Source of the DNA: Paracoccaceae bacterium
GTDB taxonomy: Bacteria; Pseudomonadota; Alphaproteobacteria; Rhodobacterales; Rhodobacteraceae
Direction of reading: 5' to 3'
Assembly (NCBI GenBank): GCA_028874915.1
Contig: JAPPHA010000110.1
Span: 33,874-97,873 of the forward strand
Length of the DNA: 64,000 nt
Each line of letters begins with the position of its first letter. Position 1 is the stretch's first letter. Both the position numbers and the translations under genes were made by a program. Positions 1-9,207 of the stretch are shown piece after piece. Under the pieces are notes generated by a model. The model had not been told where the DNA came from and ran no database searches. It saw only the letters and a list, made by a program, of their open reading frames with translations.

Positions 1-1
1 C

Positions 2-1105
2 ATGGGAACCGGGCACATTGTCGTCGAACGCCCGGAGTTCCGGACCGCGCCCCGGATCGAGAACCGTCTCCCGCGGGAGGTCCACGATGTCGTGACACGG
101 GCGCTTGCGGCGCCGGCAGTGGCGTCACGCGTGATGGCCGCCTCTGCCCGGCTAAGTGTCAGTGGGCTTGCAAGCTCGACCGCCGGAGCGCGCCCGGTCA
201 GGATCACGGCGGTCGTCCCGGAAGCCGAGGCCGGGCTCTCGACACTGGATACAAAAGTGGTCTCGGGCAGATACCTCGGACCGGACGACGACGCACGCGC
301 CGTCATCGGCGAACGTCTTGCCGCGAGCCTCCGCCTTGAGCCCGGCTCGAAGTTCGTGGTGCAATCCGAAGACGCGACCGGCGAGATTGCCTCGCAACTC
401 CTGCGTGTCGCCGGCATCTTCCGGAGCGGCGTCTCCGAAGTCGACCAGACAACGGTGCAGGTTCCGCTCCGGACCGCCGATTCCTGGCTCGGGGCTGGTA
501 ACGGCGTCACCAACGTCAACGTGGTTCTCCTGCACAGTTCGATGGTCCCTGAGACCGTGGATGCGCTCGAAGAGGCACTTGCGGCCAACATTCTCGAAGG
601 GGATGTCGCCGTTCTCGACTGGAAAATGGCGAACCCGGCACTCGCGTCGGCGATCGCGCTCGATGACTTCAGCGGGTCGATCGTGCGGGTGTTGCTGTTT
701 GCGATCATTGCATTCGGCATCATGAACACGGTTCTGATGTCGGTCCTGCACAGGCACCGGGAATTCGGCATCCTCCAGGCGATCGGAATGTCGCCGGGCC
801 AGACCGGCGTCATCGTCCTCATCGAAGGCATGGTGCTGACCTTCCTGAGCGGTTTCATCGGGGTGGGACTTGGCTCGTTCCTTACCTGGTACTTTTTCGG
901 CGACGGACTCGATTTCTCCGGAGCCATGGACGAAATGACCTTTTCCGGCATTCTGCTGGAGCCGATCATCGTTCCGGAGTTCCGTCTCGGCCGCTACCTG
1001 CAGGCGCTCGGATTCATTCTCGTGGTCGGGACCATCTCATCCATCTACCCCGCCGTCCGGGCGGCGAATATCGACGTTACCGAAGTCCTGAAATTCGATC
1101 GATGA
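2..1105 (+). CDS. FtsX/MacB-type ABC transporter permease, 5' end cut by window edge
   Basis: This is the C-terminal part of an inner-membrane permease of the FtsX/LolC-E/MacB family, which extrudes or relocates lipids, lipoproteins or hydrophobic compounds using energy from a partner ATPase. The visible part begins in the periplasmic domain; family members start with a transmembrane helix, so the true start lies upstream and the Met at base 2 is probably internal. Three hydrophobic segments follow at about residues 225-250, 268-298 and 333-355, the usual FtsX pattern of a helix pair and a last helix. It ends in a typical short charged tail (VTEVLKF). The stop overlaps a downstream ATG (ATGA), so it is translationally coupled to the ATPase gene. 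The substrate cannot be read from the sequence. Confidence 0.85.
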   Translation: MGTGHIVVERPEFRTAPRIENRLPREVHDVVTRALAAPAVASRVMAASARLSVSGLASSTAGARPVRITAVVPEAEAGLSTLDTKVVSGRYLGPDDDARAVIGERLAASLRLEPGSKFVVQSEDATGEIASQLLRVAGIFRSGVSEVDQTTVQVPLRTADSWLGAGNGVTNVNVVLLHSSMVPETVDALEEALAANILEGDVAVLDWKMANPALASAIALDDFSGSIVRVLLFAIIAFGIMNTVLMSVLHRHREFGILQAIGMSPGQTGVIVLIEGMVLTFLSGFIGVGLGSFLTWYFFGDGLDFSGAMDEMTFSGILLEPIIVPEFRLGRYLQALGFILVVGTISSIYPAVRAANIDVTEVLKFDR

Positions 1106-1824
1106 CAGCCAAGCCCGAAAATGAAGGACACATGAACGCGACGGCGATCCGGACGGAACGCGTCCGCAAGACGTACCGGCAGGCGTCGGAAGAGGTCCAT
1201 GCTGTCAGGGACGTGAGCATTACCGTCGAGGCGGGCGAGTTTACCGCTCTTGCCGGCCCATCCGGGTCCGGCAAGACCACGCTCCTCAATCTGGTCGGTG
1301 GTCTCACCCGTCCTACGGAGGGCCGCGTCTGGGTCGCCGGGACGGAGATCAGCCGCGTGGGGCAGCGGAAACTGGCGAAGTTCCGTTTGCAACGCATCGG
1401 ATTCGTGTTCCAGGCCTACAACCTGCTTCCGGTGCTCACCGCGTTCGAAAACGCGGAGTTCCCGATGTTGCTCCAGGGAGTGGCGGCGGATGAACGCAGG
1501 GACCGCGTGACGGAACTCTTCGAACGCACCGGGCTGGCGGGCCTCGAAGACAGACGACCGGGCAAACTCTCGGGTGGCCAGCAGCAGCGCGTCGCAGTCG
1601 TGCGCGCAGTCGCCGGCAGCCCCGCGTTCGTGCTCGCCGACGAACCGACAGCGAATCTCGACTCGGCGGCAAGTGATTCGCTGCTCGATCTCATGGGCGA
1701 ATTGAACCGTGACCTCGGCGTGACCTTCGTGTTCGCAACGCACGATGCCAAGGTGATGGACCGCTCGCGCCGACTGGTGAGAATGGTGGACGGCGCAATT
1801 GCTTCGGACGAGACCCGTCCGTGA
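1102..1824 (+). CDS. ABC transporter ATP-binding protein, LolD/MacB type
   Basis: Cytoplasmic ATPase that would power the FtsX-like permease encoded just upstream. Walker A GPSGSGKTT is at residues 52-60, the Q-loop Gln lies in FVFQAYNLLP (about 104), the signature LSGGQ is at 156-160 and Walker B runs into FVLADEPTA at 176-184, followed by a switch His in FATHD. The Q-loop and signature context match the LolD/MacB/FtsE subfamily. The chosen start gives an ATGA overlap with the permease stop. An alternative ATG at 1132, behind AAGGA, gives 230 aa, closer to the usual length, so the start is uncertain by 10 codons. The 3' end overlaps the next gene as GTGA. Confidence 0.9.
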   Translation: MTAKPENEGHMNATAIRTERVRKTYRQASEEVHAVRDVSITVEAGEFTALAGPSGSGKTTLLNLVGGLTRPTEGRVWVAGTEISRVGQRKLAKFRLQRIGFVFQAYNLLPVLTAFENAEFPMLLQGVAADERRDRVTELFERTGLAGLEDRRPGKLSGGQQQRVAVVRAVAGSPAFVLADEPTANLDSAASDSLLDLMGELNRDLGVTFVFATHDAKVMDRSRRLVRMVDGAIASDETRP

Positions 1825-2978
1825 CGGCGGTTCTCCGGTTCCTCGCCATAACGTCCATGGTGGCCGGCCTGGTCCAGGGATGTCCGGCGATGGCTGTCGC
1901 CGATATCGCCGGGCATGTCCGGTCGACATTGCTCGCGAAAAGGAGCGATGCCGGTGCGGCCGAATTCGACTTGCTGAACGGGTTCCGTCTCACGCTCGAC
2001 GAGGACTATGGTCCCGCGCGATTTACGGTGAGCTACGAACTCGTGGTCAGCGTCGGGGATCAACCGACACCTGTCGACACCGACTGGCTGGATCTCGAAG
2101 GCACCGTCGCGCGGGGCGGTGATGTCGAGAGCCACCACCGGCTTGACCGGCTTGAATTCGCCTTCAGCGCCGGCGACAACATCGACGTGAACATCGGCCG
2201 TCAGGCGGTGTCCTGGGGAACCACGCTCTTCCTGACGCCGGCAGACCCCTTTGTTCCGTTTTCGCCGTCGGACACGCTCCGCGACTACCGCCGAGGGATC
2301 GACGCTTTCCGGCTCCGTGCCTACCCCGACGCGCTGAGCGAAATTGACCTCGTCGTGCGCCCGAGCCGTCTCCGGGACCGAACGGAACTGACGGTGCTCG
2401 CCCGTGCGTTGACGACCGCGGGAGACTGGGAAGTCTCTGGCTGGGCCGGCTGGCTCTACGGTGACGAGGCGGCCGCCGTCGGTGCGGCCGGCGGGATCGC
2501 GGACTGGGCCGTGCGTTTCGAGGCAGCAGTCCGGGGCGGGGAGGGGAGGACCATCGGACGCGGCGCCCTCGGTCTTTCGCGGACGTTTTCTGTCGGGGAG
2601 CGCGACCTCGGTTTCGTCATCGAATACCAGTACGACGGCTTCGGCGCGGCAAGGCGCCAGGGCTACGAGGATCTCCTACAATCCGATCCATTCATGCGAG
2701 GCGAGTTGCAGGTGCTCGGACGGGACCAGGCCGTCGTGCAGGCGGTGTACCAGGTTCACCCGCTCTGGGAACTCACGGGGCGGGCACTCTGGAACCTGAA
2801 CTCTGGGAGCGTGATCCTTGGGCCGGGTTTCTCCCATTCCCTCAGTGACGCGGCGGCGCTTTCTGGGAGCGTCTTCGCCGAGTTTGGTGGGACAATCCCC
2901 GAAGAGGGCTTCCCCGAAGAGGCGGAATCCCGGGCTCCGCCCGTGAACGCATACCTGTACCTGACCTGGTATTTCTGA
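1821..2978 (+). CDS. Putative outer-membrane beta-barrel protein of an ABC export operon
   Basis: A 385-residue protein starting with GTG, overlapping the ATPase stop by four bases. The N-terminus looks like a signal peptide (hydrophobic residues 4-27, with an Ala-rich cleavage region). The rest alternates short amphipathic strands and ends in YLYLTWYF, a terminal aromatic Phe that is the usual BAM recognition signal of outer-membrane barrels. The segment IGRQAVSWGTTLFLTPADPF resembles the Gly-Arg-Gln/Trp-Gly region of DUF1302-like porins. Co-transcription with an FtsX-type exporter suggests a lipid or hydrophobic-compound trafficking system across the envelope. The family assignment is inference from strand pattern and C-terminus; no specific function is claimed. 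Confidence 0.7.
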   Translation: MTAVLRFLAITSMVAGLVQGCPAMAVADIAGHVRSTLLAKRSDAGAAEFDLLNGFRLTLDEDYGPARFTVSYELVVSVGDQPTPVDTDWLDLEGTVARGGDVESHHRLDRLEFAFSAGDNIDVNIGRQAVSWGTTLFLTPADPFVPFSPSDTLRDYRRGIDAFRLRAYPDALSEIDLVVRPSRLRDRTELTVLARALTTAGDWEVSGWAGWLYGDEAAAVGAAGGIADWAVRFEAAVRGGEGRTIGRGALGLSRTFSVGERDLGFVIEYQYDGFGAARRQGYEDLLQSDPFMRGELQVLGRDQAVVQAVYQVHPLWELTGRALWNLNSGSVILGPGFSHSLSDAAALSGSVFAEFGGTIPEEGFPEEAESRAPPVNAYLYLTWYF

Positions 2979-3239
2979 TCGCGCGGGTGCCGTTTCCTTG
3001 CTCCTCGCAGTGGCAGCACTGTTCACGCAACAACTGCCGGCAACCCGCCCGCGGGATTGTTCGCCGTTCCGGGCCTGTTATCGTGACGGTCCTTCGCCAA
3101 TCGACCGGTGGGGTCATTCTCCGGTTGTCCGGGCGGTGACAGGTGGCCACCAGCATCAAGCAGGCCTGGATGCTTCTGCGGTTCCGGGCGGGTTGAATTG
3201 GCGGTATCGACTTGCCGGCCGATGCAGATAGGAAGAGAG

Positions 3240-3767
3240 ATGTGCGACCTGGACATCGACCGGTTGTTTTTCGTTGAGACCTTCGGCCGGGATGCCGACT
3301 ACCCGGGCGACTATCCGTTACTTCACTACCTGGACAGGAAAACGGGTGAAGTCATCTGGATCTTCGAGAATGATGACGACGCGTTGGACATTGCCGGAAT
3401 ACCGATCGAGGAAAACCGCAGTGACCGTGAACGCGCCGCGGCTGACCCGGAGCGGTTCCTGGAAATCCCGGGCCTCGACCACGGTGAACACCATCGCATT
3501 ATCAGGCAATTCCTGGGATCGGACTGGACCGACGATGACGCGCTCTGGCGACGGGCGAACGAGGCCTATACGGGTTCGATTGGGCGATGGAAACGCAGGA
3601 TCGCTGACAAAGACGTCGTCCATGCCTTCTACGATTTCCAGGACGCGCGGATCGCGGAACTCGCGGAGGAGTTCCTGCGCGAAACCGGCATCACTCCGAA
3701 CTGGACAAGATCGCGAACGCAGCGCGTGCCCGTCGCAGGTGGCACGGGTCCCGGATTCGGTCGCTGA
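3240..3767 (+). CDS. UPF0158 family protein
   Basis: A 175-residue acidic protein of unknown function. It resembles the UPF0158 family (PF03682): an N-terminal segment with HYLDRKTGEVIWI, a run of acidic residues, then IPGLDHGEHHRIIRQFL, and a C-terminal region (AFYDFQDARIAELAEEFL) in the place where family members carry a Trp/Phe-rich helix before a short C-terminal tail. The ATG at 3240 was preferred because recognisable family sequence begins there and GGAAGAGAG lies directly upstream; the frame stays open further upstream to 3108, but that part has no family features. It stands alone, 260 bases after the transporter operon. Confidence 0.7.
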   Translation: MCDLDIDRLFFVETFGRDADYPGDYPLLHYLDRKTGEVIWIFENDDDALDIAGIPIEENRSDRERAAADPERFLEIPGLDHGEHHRIIRQFLGSDWTDDDALWRRANEAYTGSIGRWKRRIADKDVVHAFYDFQDARIAELAEEFLRETGITPNWTRSRTQRVPVAGGTGPGFGR

Positions 3768-4942
3768 TCCCGGGTTGCTCTGGATGGTCGAAAAAGACTG
3801 CGTGACCCTTCCTCCTTGGCCTCGAGTGTCCACAGCAAGGCAATGAACCTGGCCAGACCGTTGATCCCGTCGCGTGCAAATGCGCTCCGCCCGTTCCGGT
3901 CCGAAGCAGCTTCGGCCATACCGTGATGAACGCCAGTTCCTGCTGCTACGGCCAGTCGGCAAGAAGCCTACGGTAGTCCTTGCCCGGCCTCACCGACAGA
4001 ACGAGACCCGCTCGGTGCAACGTGGTCCGACCGGTTCCCCGAGCGGCCCTGCCGAAGACCGCTGCAGCATCGATGATCACGACGGACTGGTCCATCCTGA
4101 ACGAGAGATTCTGAAACGCATTATTCATGCCAACGATTTCGGCTCCGCCGGCAGCGACTGCACGCCCGCCGATGAGCCGGTCCGTCGCCACTCACGCCAG
4201 TGCGAAGGCCGTGTGGTGCGAGGATTCGTGTCAGATATCATCAGCAGTGTGGTTCTCGGGCACAAACTATACGGGTCCGCGGGGCGAACCCCGGCGACAT
4301 TTTGTCAGCACGTACGGCCGCAATCCCAAGGTTCCGAGTCTCGCGACGGTCCTGATGAACGCAGGGGTCATTCCGGTCCCGCCGGGGCCGGCCCTTGCGA
4401 CACATATGGCCGGTTGAACTGTGCACCGACGATTTCGCAGCGCCCGCGGTTCAGCCGGCGGCCTCCCGTAGCCGCACGGAGCCGGGACATCCGGACGAGG
4501 ACGTCCGTAAGCAGGTCCGGACGTGCTGACTGTCGGGACCACAAGAGTGGAAGCTTTATTCGGGAACGGTCATCCGGATTGGCCGGACCACCGGCCCGTT
4601 ACGGTCAAAACGACCGCCAGCGATGAAACGGAAGGCGTTCGCGGGAGTCAGGGACGACCGGATCGGCGCGTTACCGGATGCCTGGACCCGTTGGTTGACC
4701 CGGCAATCGCACAAACTACCGCGTTATGGACCGGGGTGTTTACGCCTGAGCAGGCCATGCCGGAACGAGGCAAGAGTAGGCGGAACTCGGGTTGTGATGG
4801 TTTGGACGCGACTGTTCAGTCGAAGAGAGGCGCGTTCGGCGGCGTGGAATCCAAAAAATGCGTTCGCAGCATTCCCTGTGTGGAAATGCGGAATTGCGGT
4901 TAGTTGTGGTGTATTGCTTTTGATTGATAAAACGCAAATATA
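3768..4942. other. Gene-poor stretch of about 1.2 kb
   Basis: Open frames exist here on both strands but none has a good ribosome-binding site, a recognisable motif or a convincing codon pattern. Overlapping frames near 3900-4420 are rich in Arg, Pro and Ser, as expected for shadow frames in GC-rich DNA. The last 60 bases (about 4890-4970) turn sharply AT-rich and appear to be the promoter region of the XRE/ImmA gene. The stretch could be decayed accessory DNA, but no parent gene could be named. Confidence 0.5.
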
Positions 4943-4966
4943 TCTTGCAAACGAGAAATTGCAAGA
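4943..4966. promoter_or_regulatory. Perfect inverted repeat, probable operator of the XRE/ImmA-PIN operon
   Basis: TCTTGCAA (4943-4950) and TTGCAAGA (4959-4966) are perfect 8-base inverted arms separated by eight bases. The repeat lies in an AT-rich patch, 21 bases upstream of the TTG start of a gene encoding an XRE helix-turn-helix. Autoregulation through such a repeat is common for this regulator class; binding here is inferred, not shown. Confidence 0.6.
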
Positions 4967-4987
4967 AAAACGGATGCGGAGGTTGGG

Positions 4988-6094
4988 TTGACGAACCGGC
5001 TTATTGGAAAACGGTTGAAGGCGCTACGCGAGGAACGGGGGCTTACCCAGGAGGAACTGGCGAAGGTATTCGGTTTCAATGATCGGCAGACCGTGTCGGC
5101 CATCGAGACCGGCAACAGGCAGGTGACGGCCGAGGAGCTGGTGCTCGCGGTTGAGAGGCTGGATTCATCGCTGGAATATTTTACCGATCCCTTCCTGCTT
5201 GCCGGTGAAGGTCGGTTTTCCTGGAGGCGGACCCATATCGGCCCGGATCAGCTTGAAGCCTACGAGCGTAAGGCCGGTCGTTGGGTGGCCGCGTTCCGGA
5301 CCCTGGCGCCGCAGGTCGGGCGCGAGGCACCGCTCATGCGCCGCAAGCTCAATCTCTTCCCGAGGTCCCGCCAGGAGGATGCCATGCGAGCCGGCGAGCG
5401 CTTCGTCGAGGAGTGCGATCTTGGCGATACGCCGGCCACAACGCTGGCGGATGTCATGGAAAGGCAGCTGGGAATCCTTGTCCTCATGGTCGACGCGGAC
5501 CAGGGAATCTCCGGCGCGGCGTGCCGACTGCCAGAACTGGACGCCGTCCTGATTGCGCGTCGGGAGGTTGCCGGCAGGCGTAACTTCGATCTCGCCCACG
5601 AGCTGTTTCATATCCTGACCTGGGACGCGATGCCTCCCGAACGTTTCGAGGATGCGCTGGAAAAAGGTGGCAACCGGGTTGAGCAGCTCGCGAACTGTTT
5701 TGCGGCGGCGGTGTTAATGCCGGCCTGCGTCCTGGAGCGGTACGGAGATTGGCAGGGACATTCGCAGAGTGCGTTGATTGCGCGGTTGAATGGCGTGGCG
5801 GACGAACTGCATGTAACGGCCTCGGCGCTGAAATGGCGGTTGGTGGCGCTTGGATTCATCAGCACGGCGACGGCGCGTGCGATTCCCGATGCGGCACTGC
5901 GTCACAATGGACGCGACGACACACGGGACGTTCTCCCGGCAGCGTTTTCGGAATCGTTCATGGAGGTTGTTGGGCTTGCCATCGGGAGCGGCCTCGTCTC
6001 GGTGCGGCGTGCCGCGGCGCTACTCGATACGACTGTCGACGAACTTTCGGGCCTGTTCAGGGTGCATGGTGTTGCTTGTCCGGTTGACCTCTGA
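4988..6094 (+). CDS. XRE-family HTH / ImmA-IrrE metalloprotease fusion protein
   Basis: A 368-residue protein. Residues about 5-60 form an XRE helix-turn-helix (LREERGLTQEELAKVFGF, then the recognition-helix region). The C-terminal half is an ImmA/IrrE (COG2856) zinc protease: HELFH is at residues 204-208, with the third ligand Glu probably in VEQLANCFAAAVLMP (about 232). Proteins of this architecture act as cleavable or DNA-binding regulators of toxin-antitoxin, phage or stress modules. The TTG start was chosen because GGAGG sits five bases upstream and the HTH begins immediately. A PIN-like gene follows six bases after the stop, so the two form an operon; an inverted repeat lies just upstream of the start. 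Confidence 0.85.
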   Translation: MTNRLIGKRLKALREERGLTQEELAKVFGFNDRQTVSAIETGNRQVTAEELVLAVERLDSSLEYFTDPFLLAGEGRFSWRRTHIGPDQLEAYERKAGRWVAAFRTLAPQVGREAPLMRRKLNLFPRSRQEDAMRAGERFVEECDLGDTPATTLADVMERQLGILVLMVDADQGISGAACRLPELDAVLIARREVAGRRNFDLAHELFHILTWDAMPPERFEDALEKGGNRVEQLANCFAAAVLMPACVLERYGDWQGHSQSALIARLNGVADELHVTASALKWRLVALGFISTATARAIPDAALRHNGRDDTRDVLPAAFSESFMEVVGLAIGSGLVSVRRAAALLDTTVDELSGLFRVHGVACPVDL

Positions 6095-6100
6095 TTCGTC

Positions 6101-6616
6101 ATGCCCAGACATCGCGGTACCGTGCTCGTGGACACCAATGTCATCCTGGAGGCTTACCGGTCAGGATCGTGGTTAGCGCTGGCAGGCGGCTACGACGTGG
6201 AGACCGTCGAGGCTTGCGTGACCGAAACCCAGACCGGATTCCAGCGTCGCCGGCCCGAGCGGCAGATCGACGTAGCTGGGTTGCGGGAGAGCTTGGCGGC
6301 AGTGCATGGCGTCGCCCGTCTCGACCGCGCGCGCTTGGCGGTTCGGGCCGGCGGCATCTTTCTGGACGAGGGCGAAGCGGCGCTTTGGGCGCACGCATTG
6401 GGCAGGCATGACGACTGGGTTCTCTGCGGGCCGGACAAGGCCAGTCTTCGTTGCGGGGTGACCCTGGGTTTTCGCCAAAGACTCGTGTCGCTGGAAGGTC
6501 TGCTAGAAGATGTCGGACTCCGGGCTCCAATCGATCTTCGCGAGGCGTATGGCAAGCATTGGCACGAGAGAACGGTCGGAGAGCTGTTGCTTGCGGAAAA
6601 AAACGGGACTGATTGA
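6101..6616 (+). CDS. PIN-like domain protein, partner of the XRE/ImmA protease
   Basis: A 171-residue protein that opens with a hydrophobic strand and an acidic site, GTVLVDTNVILEAYRSG (Asp11, Asn13), the first motif of PIN-fold ribonucleases. A second acidic patch (FLDEGEAALWAHAL) fits the conserved Glu-containing helix of the fold, and a third (WVLCGPDKASLR) the Asp near the C-terminal strands. It lies six bases downstream of the XRE/ImmA gene. An ImmA-type regulator next to a PIN-like protein suggests a two-gene toxin-antitoxin or stress module in which this would be the RNA-cleaving partner. That role is inferred from family and context. Activity is uncertain because the C-terminal motifs are only loosely matched. 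Confidence 0.7.
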   Translation: MPRHRGTVLVDTNVILEAYRSGSWLALAGGYDVETVEACVTETQTGFQRRRPERQIDVAGLRESLAAVHGVARLDRARLAVRAGGIFLDEGEAALWAHALGRHDDWVLCGPDKASLRCGVTLGFRQRLVSLEGLLEDVGLRAPIDLREAYGKHWHERTVGELLLAEKNGTD

Positions 6617-7156
6617 CGAACGGGGAGCAACGGTCTGCCGCTTTCGGTAAGCAGATTGACGAGGAATGCGCCGCCTCAACTACGTGTCCTGTCATCCGCT
6701 CACCTGCCGAGCCACCTGACGCGCAAAAGTCATTACCCAAAACCGAAAGAGCGACCCGGAACGATGATCGAGACTCACAGAATTGTTCGCATCTTCATGG
6801 CATCTCCAAGTGGTCTTGAGGGGAGCGAAGAACTGTCGGGAAGGTCGTTGCGGAAAAACCGGTGCAACAGCAGTAACCGGCTACTGCAATTCAAGGCCAT
6901 GGGTTGGAAGTATACAGGAGGACGGAATCGTCGAACTCGGGACATCAAGAACCGGGATCTTGAATTGTTTCATCCTTCACCATTGGATTGACGGCCCTGC
7001 CGTCGGTGTCTTCGCAAATTTCGGCTCCGGCACCAACCGTCAGCGTTTCGGACTTGACGTGTCGTTGAACCGCATCCGGTGGCCGGCCTTGTTACCGAGT
7101 CCGGAGTTGGCGTAGGTCACTTGTCGGGAAACGAACCGACAAGGGTGGCAGTCTGG
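6617..7156. other. No gene seen, about 540 bases
   Basis: No frame here has a recognisable product on either strand. There is no tRNA-like fold or long repeat. It separates the toxin-antitoxin-like pair from the DUF1674 gene. Confidence 0.5.
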
Positions 7157-7366
7157 ATGAATCACGGCGTCGAACCCGAGACGGACAGTGCGCGGCAAAA
7201 GGCGAAGCGACTTCAGGATGCCGCACGCCGTGCGATGGCCGAGGCCGAGAGACGGCGGCAGGCGTCAGGTTCGGGGGCCCGCCCGGTGGAGCAGGGCGGT
7301 CGCGACGGTCCGGAGCCGACGCGCTTCGGTGACTGGGAGAAAAACGGAATCATTTCCGATTTCTGA
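7157..7366 (+). CDS. DUF1674 protein, SdhAF4-like succinate dehydrogenase assembly factor
   Basis: A 69-residue protein ending in PEPTRFGDWEKNGIISDF, the diagnostic C-terminal motif of DUF1674 (PF07896). The eukaryotic member, SDHAF4/Sdh8, binds the flavinated SdhA subunit and protects it before complex II assembly; bacterial members are presumed to act similarly. The N-terminal half is a Lys/Arg/Ala-rich helix, as in the family. The ATG at 7157 was chosen because homologues are about 60-80 residues; the frame is open to an ATG at 7079, which would add 26 unusual residues. No succinate dehydrogenase gene lies nearby, so it appears to be a single-gene unit. Confidence 0.8.
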   Translation: MNHGVEPETDSARQKAKRLQDAARRAMAEAERRRQASGSGARPVEQGGRDGPEPTRFGDWEKNGIISDF

Positions 7367-7504
7367 CTTGGGGGCCACGGTCGTGCCCGATCCCGGGTGC
7401 GCTCGCCAGACCGGGTTCATGTCGGGCTTGTCCCGATGTTCCGTCGTCGCCGAAACGGGTGGAACATGTCCGGAGTGTCGGCGAACCGGGGCCGGACAGC
7501 TGCT

Positions 7505-8401
7505 TCAAATCGGTCGGGGTTGCAGGCCGCGAAGGCCGGAGAGGGCATTCCCGGCAATCGCGGCCATCAGGACGGCGCCGCCGGCCCAGGTCTGGAATGC
7601 CGCCGTCTCGCCAAGAAACAGCCACACCCAGATGGGTCCGAGCAGCACTTCTGTCATGGCGAGCAGCGCCAGTTCCGCCGCGGGAACCGCCCGGCTGCCA
7701 ATGATGTAGATCGACAGTCCGCATGCCAGCAGGACGGCCCCCATCAGGAGGCAGATGACGATGTCGCGTGGGGCAATAAACAGCGTTTGATCCAGAATCT
7801 GGCACATCATGAAGGATACTGGCAACGACATCAGTCCAGCGAGGAGGACGGCGGCCGCCATGTCGGCGGACCGCCCTCTCCGGAGCGACAGGGTGAATAC
7901 GGCGAATCCGATGGCCGAAATGACGGCCGCCAGATTGCCGAGAATCGCGCCTTGGGCAATGCCGTCCTCGACCATGATCACGACGCCCGCGAAACCGACG
8001 GCGGTGGCGATCCACGTCCGGCGGCCGACGCGTTCTCCGAGCACGGGCCAGGCGAGGATGGCCGTGAAGAATGGCGCAGTCGCGAACAGGAAGACCGCAT
8101 TTGCGACGGTCGTCTCCTGGATCGAATACACGGCGCCGGCGAATGCCGCGACCAACCCGGCCCCTCCAACCACGGCGGGTCTGCCGGCCCGGCGAATCTC
8201 GGCCAGCGGGCGGCCTCCTGACCGGACCGAAATGAAAAGGAACAGTACGGGGACCAGGCCGGCCGATCGATAGAACAGGATCTGCCAGGTGGCGGCGTCG
8301 TTGACCAGCCGGATGGCGAGTGCGGACAGGGACCAGAATACGCCGGCAACCAGCACGATCAGGATGCCGTCCCGGTAGCTGACCTCGAACCGGCCCGTCA
8401 T
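7505..8401 (-). CDS. EamA/DMT-family transporter
   Basis: A 298-residue membrane protein with about ten hydrophobic segments in two repeated halves, the EamA (drug/metabolite transporter) arrangement. The first half has the typical VFWSLSALAIRLV and SAGLVPVLFLFI helices. The second repeat ends with ALLAMTEVLLGPIWVWLFLGE, the canonical penultimate EamA motif (a Glu and a Pro before WVWLFLGE). Family members export metabolites, amino acids or drugs; the substrate is not predictable. The ATG at 8401 was preferred because the helices start right after it and the longer frame adds a non-hydrophobic Arg-rich extension. It reads in the same direction as the DUF1643 gene, 248 bases downstream of that gene. 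Confidence 0.85.
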   Translation of the reverse strand: MTGRFEVSYRDGILIVLVAGVFWSLSALAIRLVNDAATWQILFYRSAGLVPVLFLFISVRSGGRPLAEIRRAGRPAVVGGAGLVAAFAGAVYSIQETTVANAVFLFATAPFFTAILAWPVLGERVGRRTWIATAVGFAGVVIMVEDGIAQGAILGNLAAVISAIGFAVFTLSLRRGRSADMAAAVLLAGLMSLPVSFMMCQILDQTLFIAPRDIVICLLMGAVLLACGLSIYIIGSRAVPAAELALLAMTEVLLGPIWVWLFLGETAAFQTWAGGAVLMAAIAGNALSGLRGLQPRPI

Positions 8402-8649
8402 TGCCGGTCCCGCGCCGTTCGCCGCAACCCGGCCTTCCGGCATGTGACAGTGCCGGTCAAGAGCTGGGCAACGGTTCCGGTTTGTGCCGGGCGGCACAAG
8501 CCCATCGGCGATCTCCTGTCCATCCATAGACCTCCGCAGGCTTCCCGGCCGCCTGGCCGGAGTGACGACATCGGAAGCAGGATTTCGCGGAAGTCAAGAC
8601 CGGGGCCGAGGTACGCCGTCGACAGGCCTGGCGAGAATCCAGACTGCGG

Positions 8650-9207
8650 TCATTCGCCGAACGGTCCAGCCTGCGCTTGCGATCCGGCGGGCCAGCTCGT
8701 CAGCGGCCGGGCGTACCCGACATAGAGCGGGTGTCTCGGGTGGCCCGCGGCCGTGAGTCCCAGGTGGCACAACTGGACGGGGCGCGTGCGCATCAACCGT
8801 TCGACTTCGGGACCCCGGTCGAGAAGATTGCCGTGATTGCCCCAGGCACAAACGGCCCGGTCTTCGGGAGTCCGGCAGGCCCAGTCGCATCCGGCGGCGA
8901 TCGCGGCGTCGTTTCCGGGGCCGACAGGGTCGGTTTGCCGGGCCAGCGCACGAGGGTCGGTGCTTCGCCAGGCGAAGATGTTGCAGACGCGGAAGGCACC
9001 GAAGCCGAGCCGCCGCGCCCGCCGTTCGCATCGCTCGACGGTCGGATCATTGGCGATTTCGGTTGCTGTCGATGGGTTGAGCATGACGAACAGGGCTCGG
9101 GGCGCATTCGGACTCCAGACGCGGGTCAAACTGTAGCGGTAATGAAGGCATTCGGAATACTCGGCATCCGAGGAGACGCCATCCCTCTCATGCGTTCGGG
9201 TGATCAT
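8650..9207 (-). CDS. DUF1643 domain protein
   Basis: A 185-residue protein of unknown function matching DUF1643 (PF07799): the segments ALFVMLNPSTATEIANDPTV, RCERRARRLGFGAFRVCNIF and a later CAWGNHG are the conserved blocks of the family. The start overlaps the truB stop as ATGA, so the two are translationally coupled here. DUF1643 genes are often linked to mobile or accessory regions and their product is uncharacterised. The tight coupling behind truB is notable because truB is normally followed by rpsO. Confidence 0.85.
   Translation of the reverse strand: MITRTHERDGVSSDAEYSECLHYRYSLTRVWSPNAPRALFVMLNPSTATEIANDPTVERCERRARRLGFGAFRVCNIFAWRSTDPRALARQTDPVGPGNDAAIAAGCDWACRTPEDRAVCAWGNHGNLLDRGPEVERLMRTRPVQLCHLGLTAAGHPRHPLYVGYARPLTSWPAGSQAQAGPFGE

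Noticed and set aside
152..757. Long minus-strand frame inside the permease gene
   Set aside because: It is Arg/His-rich, lies entirely opposite a real gene and has no motif, so it is a shadow frame.
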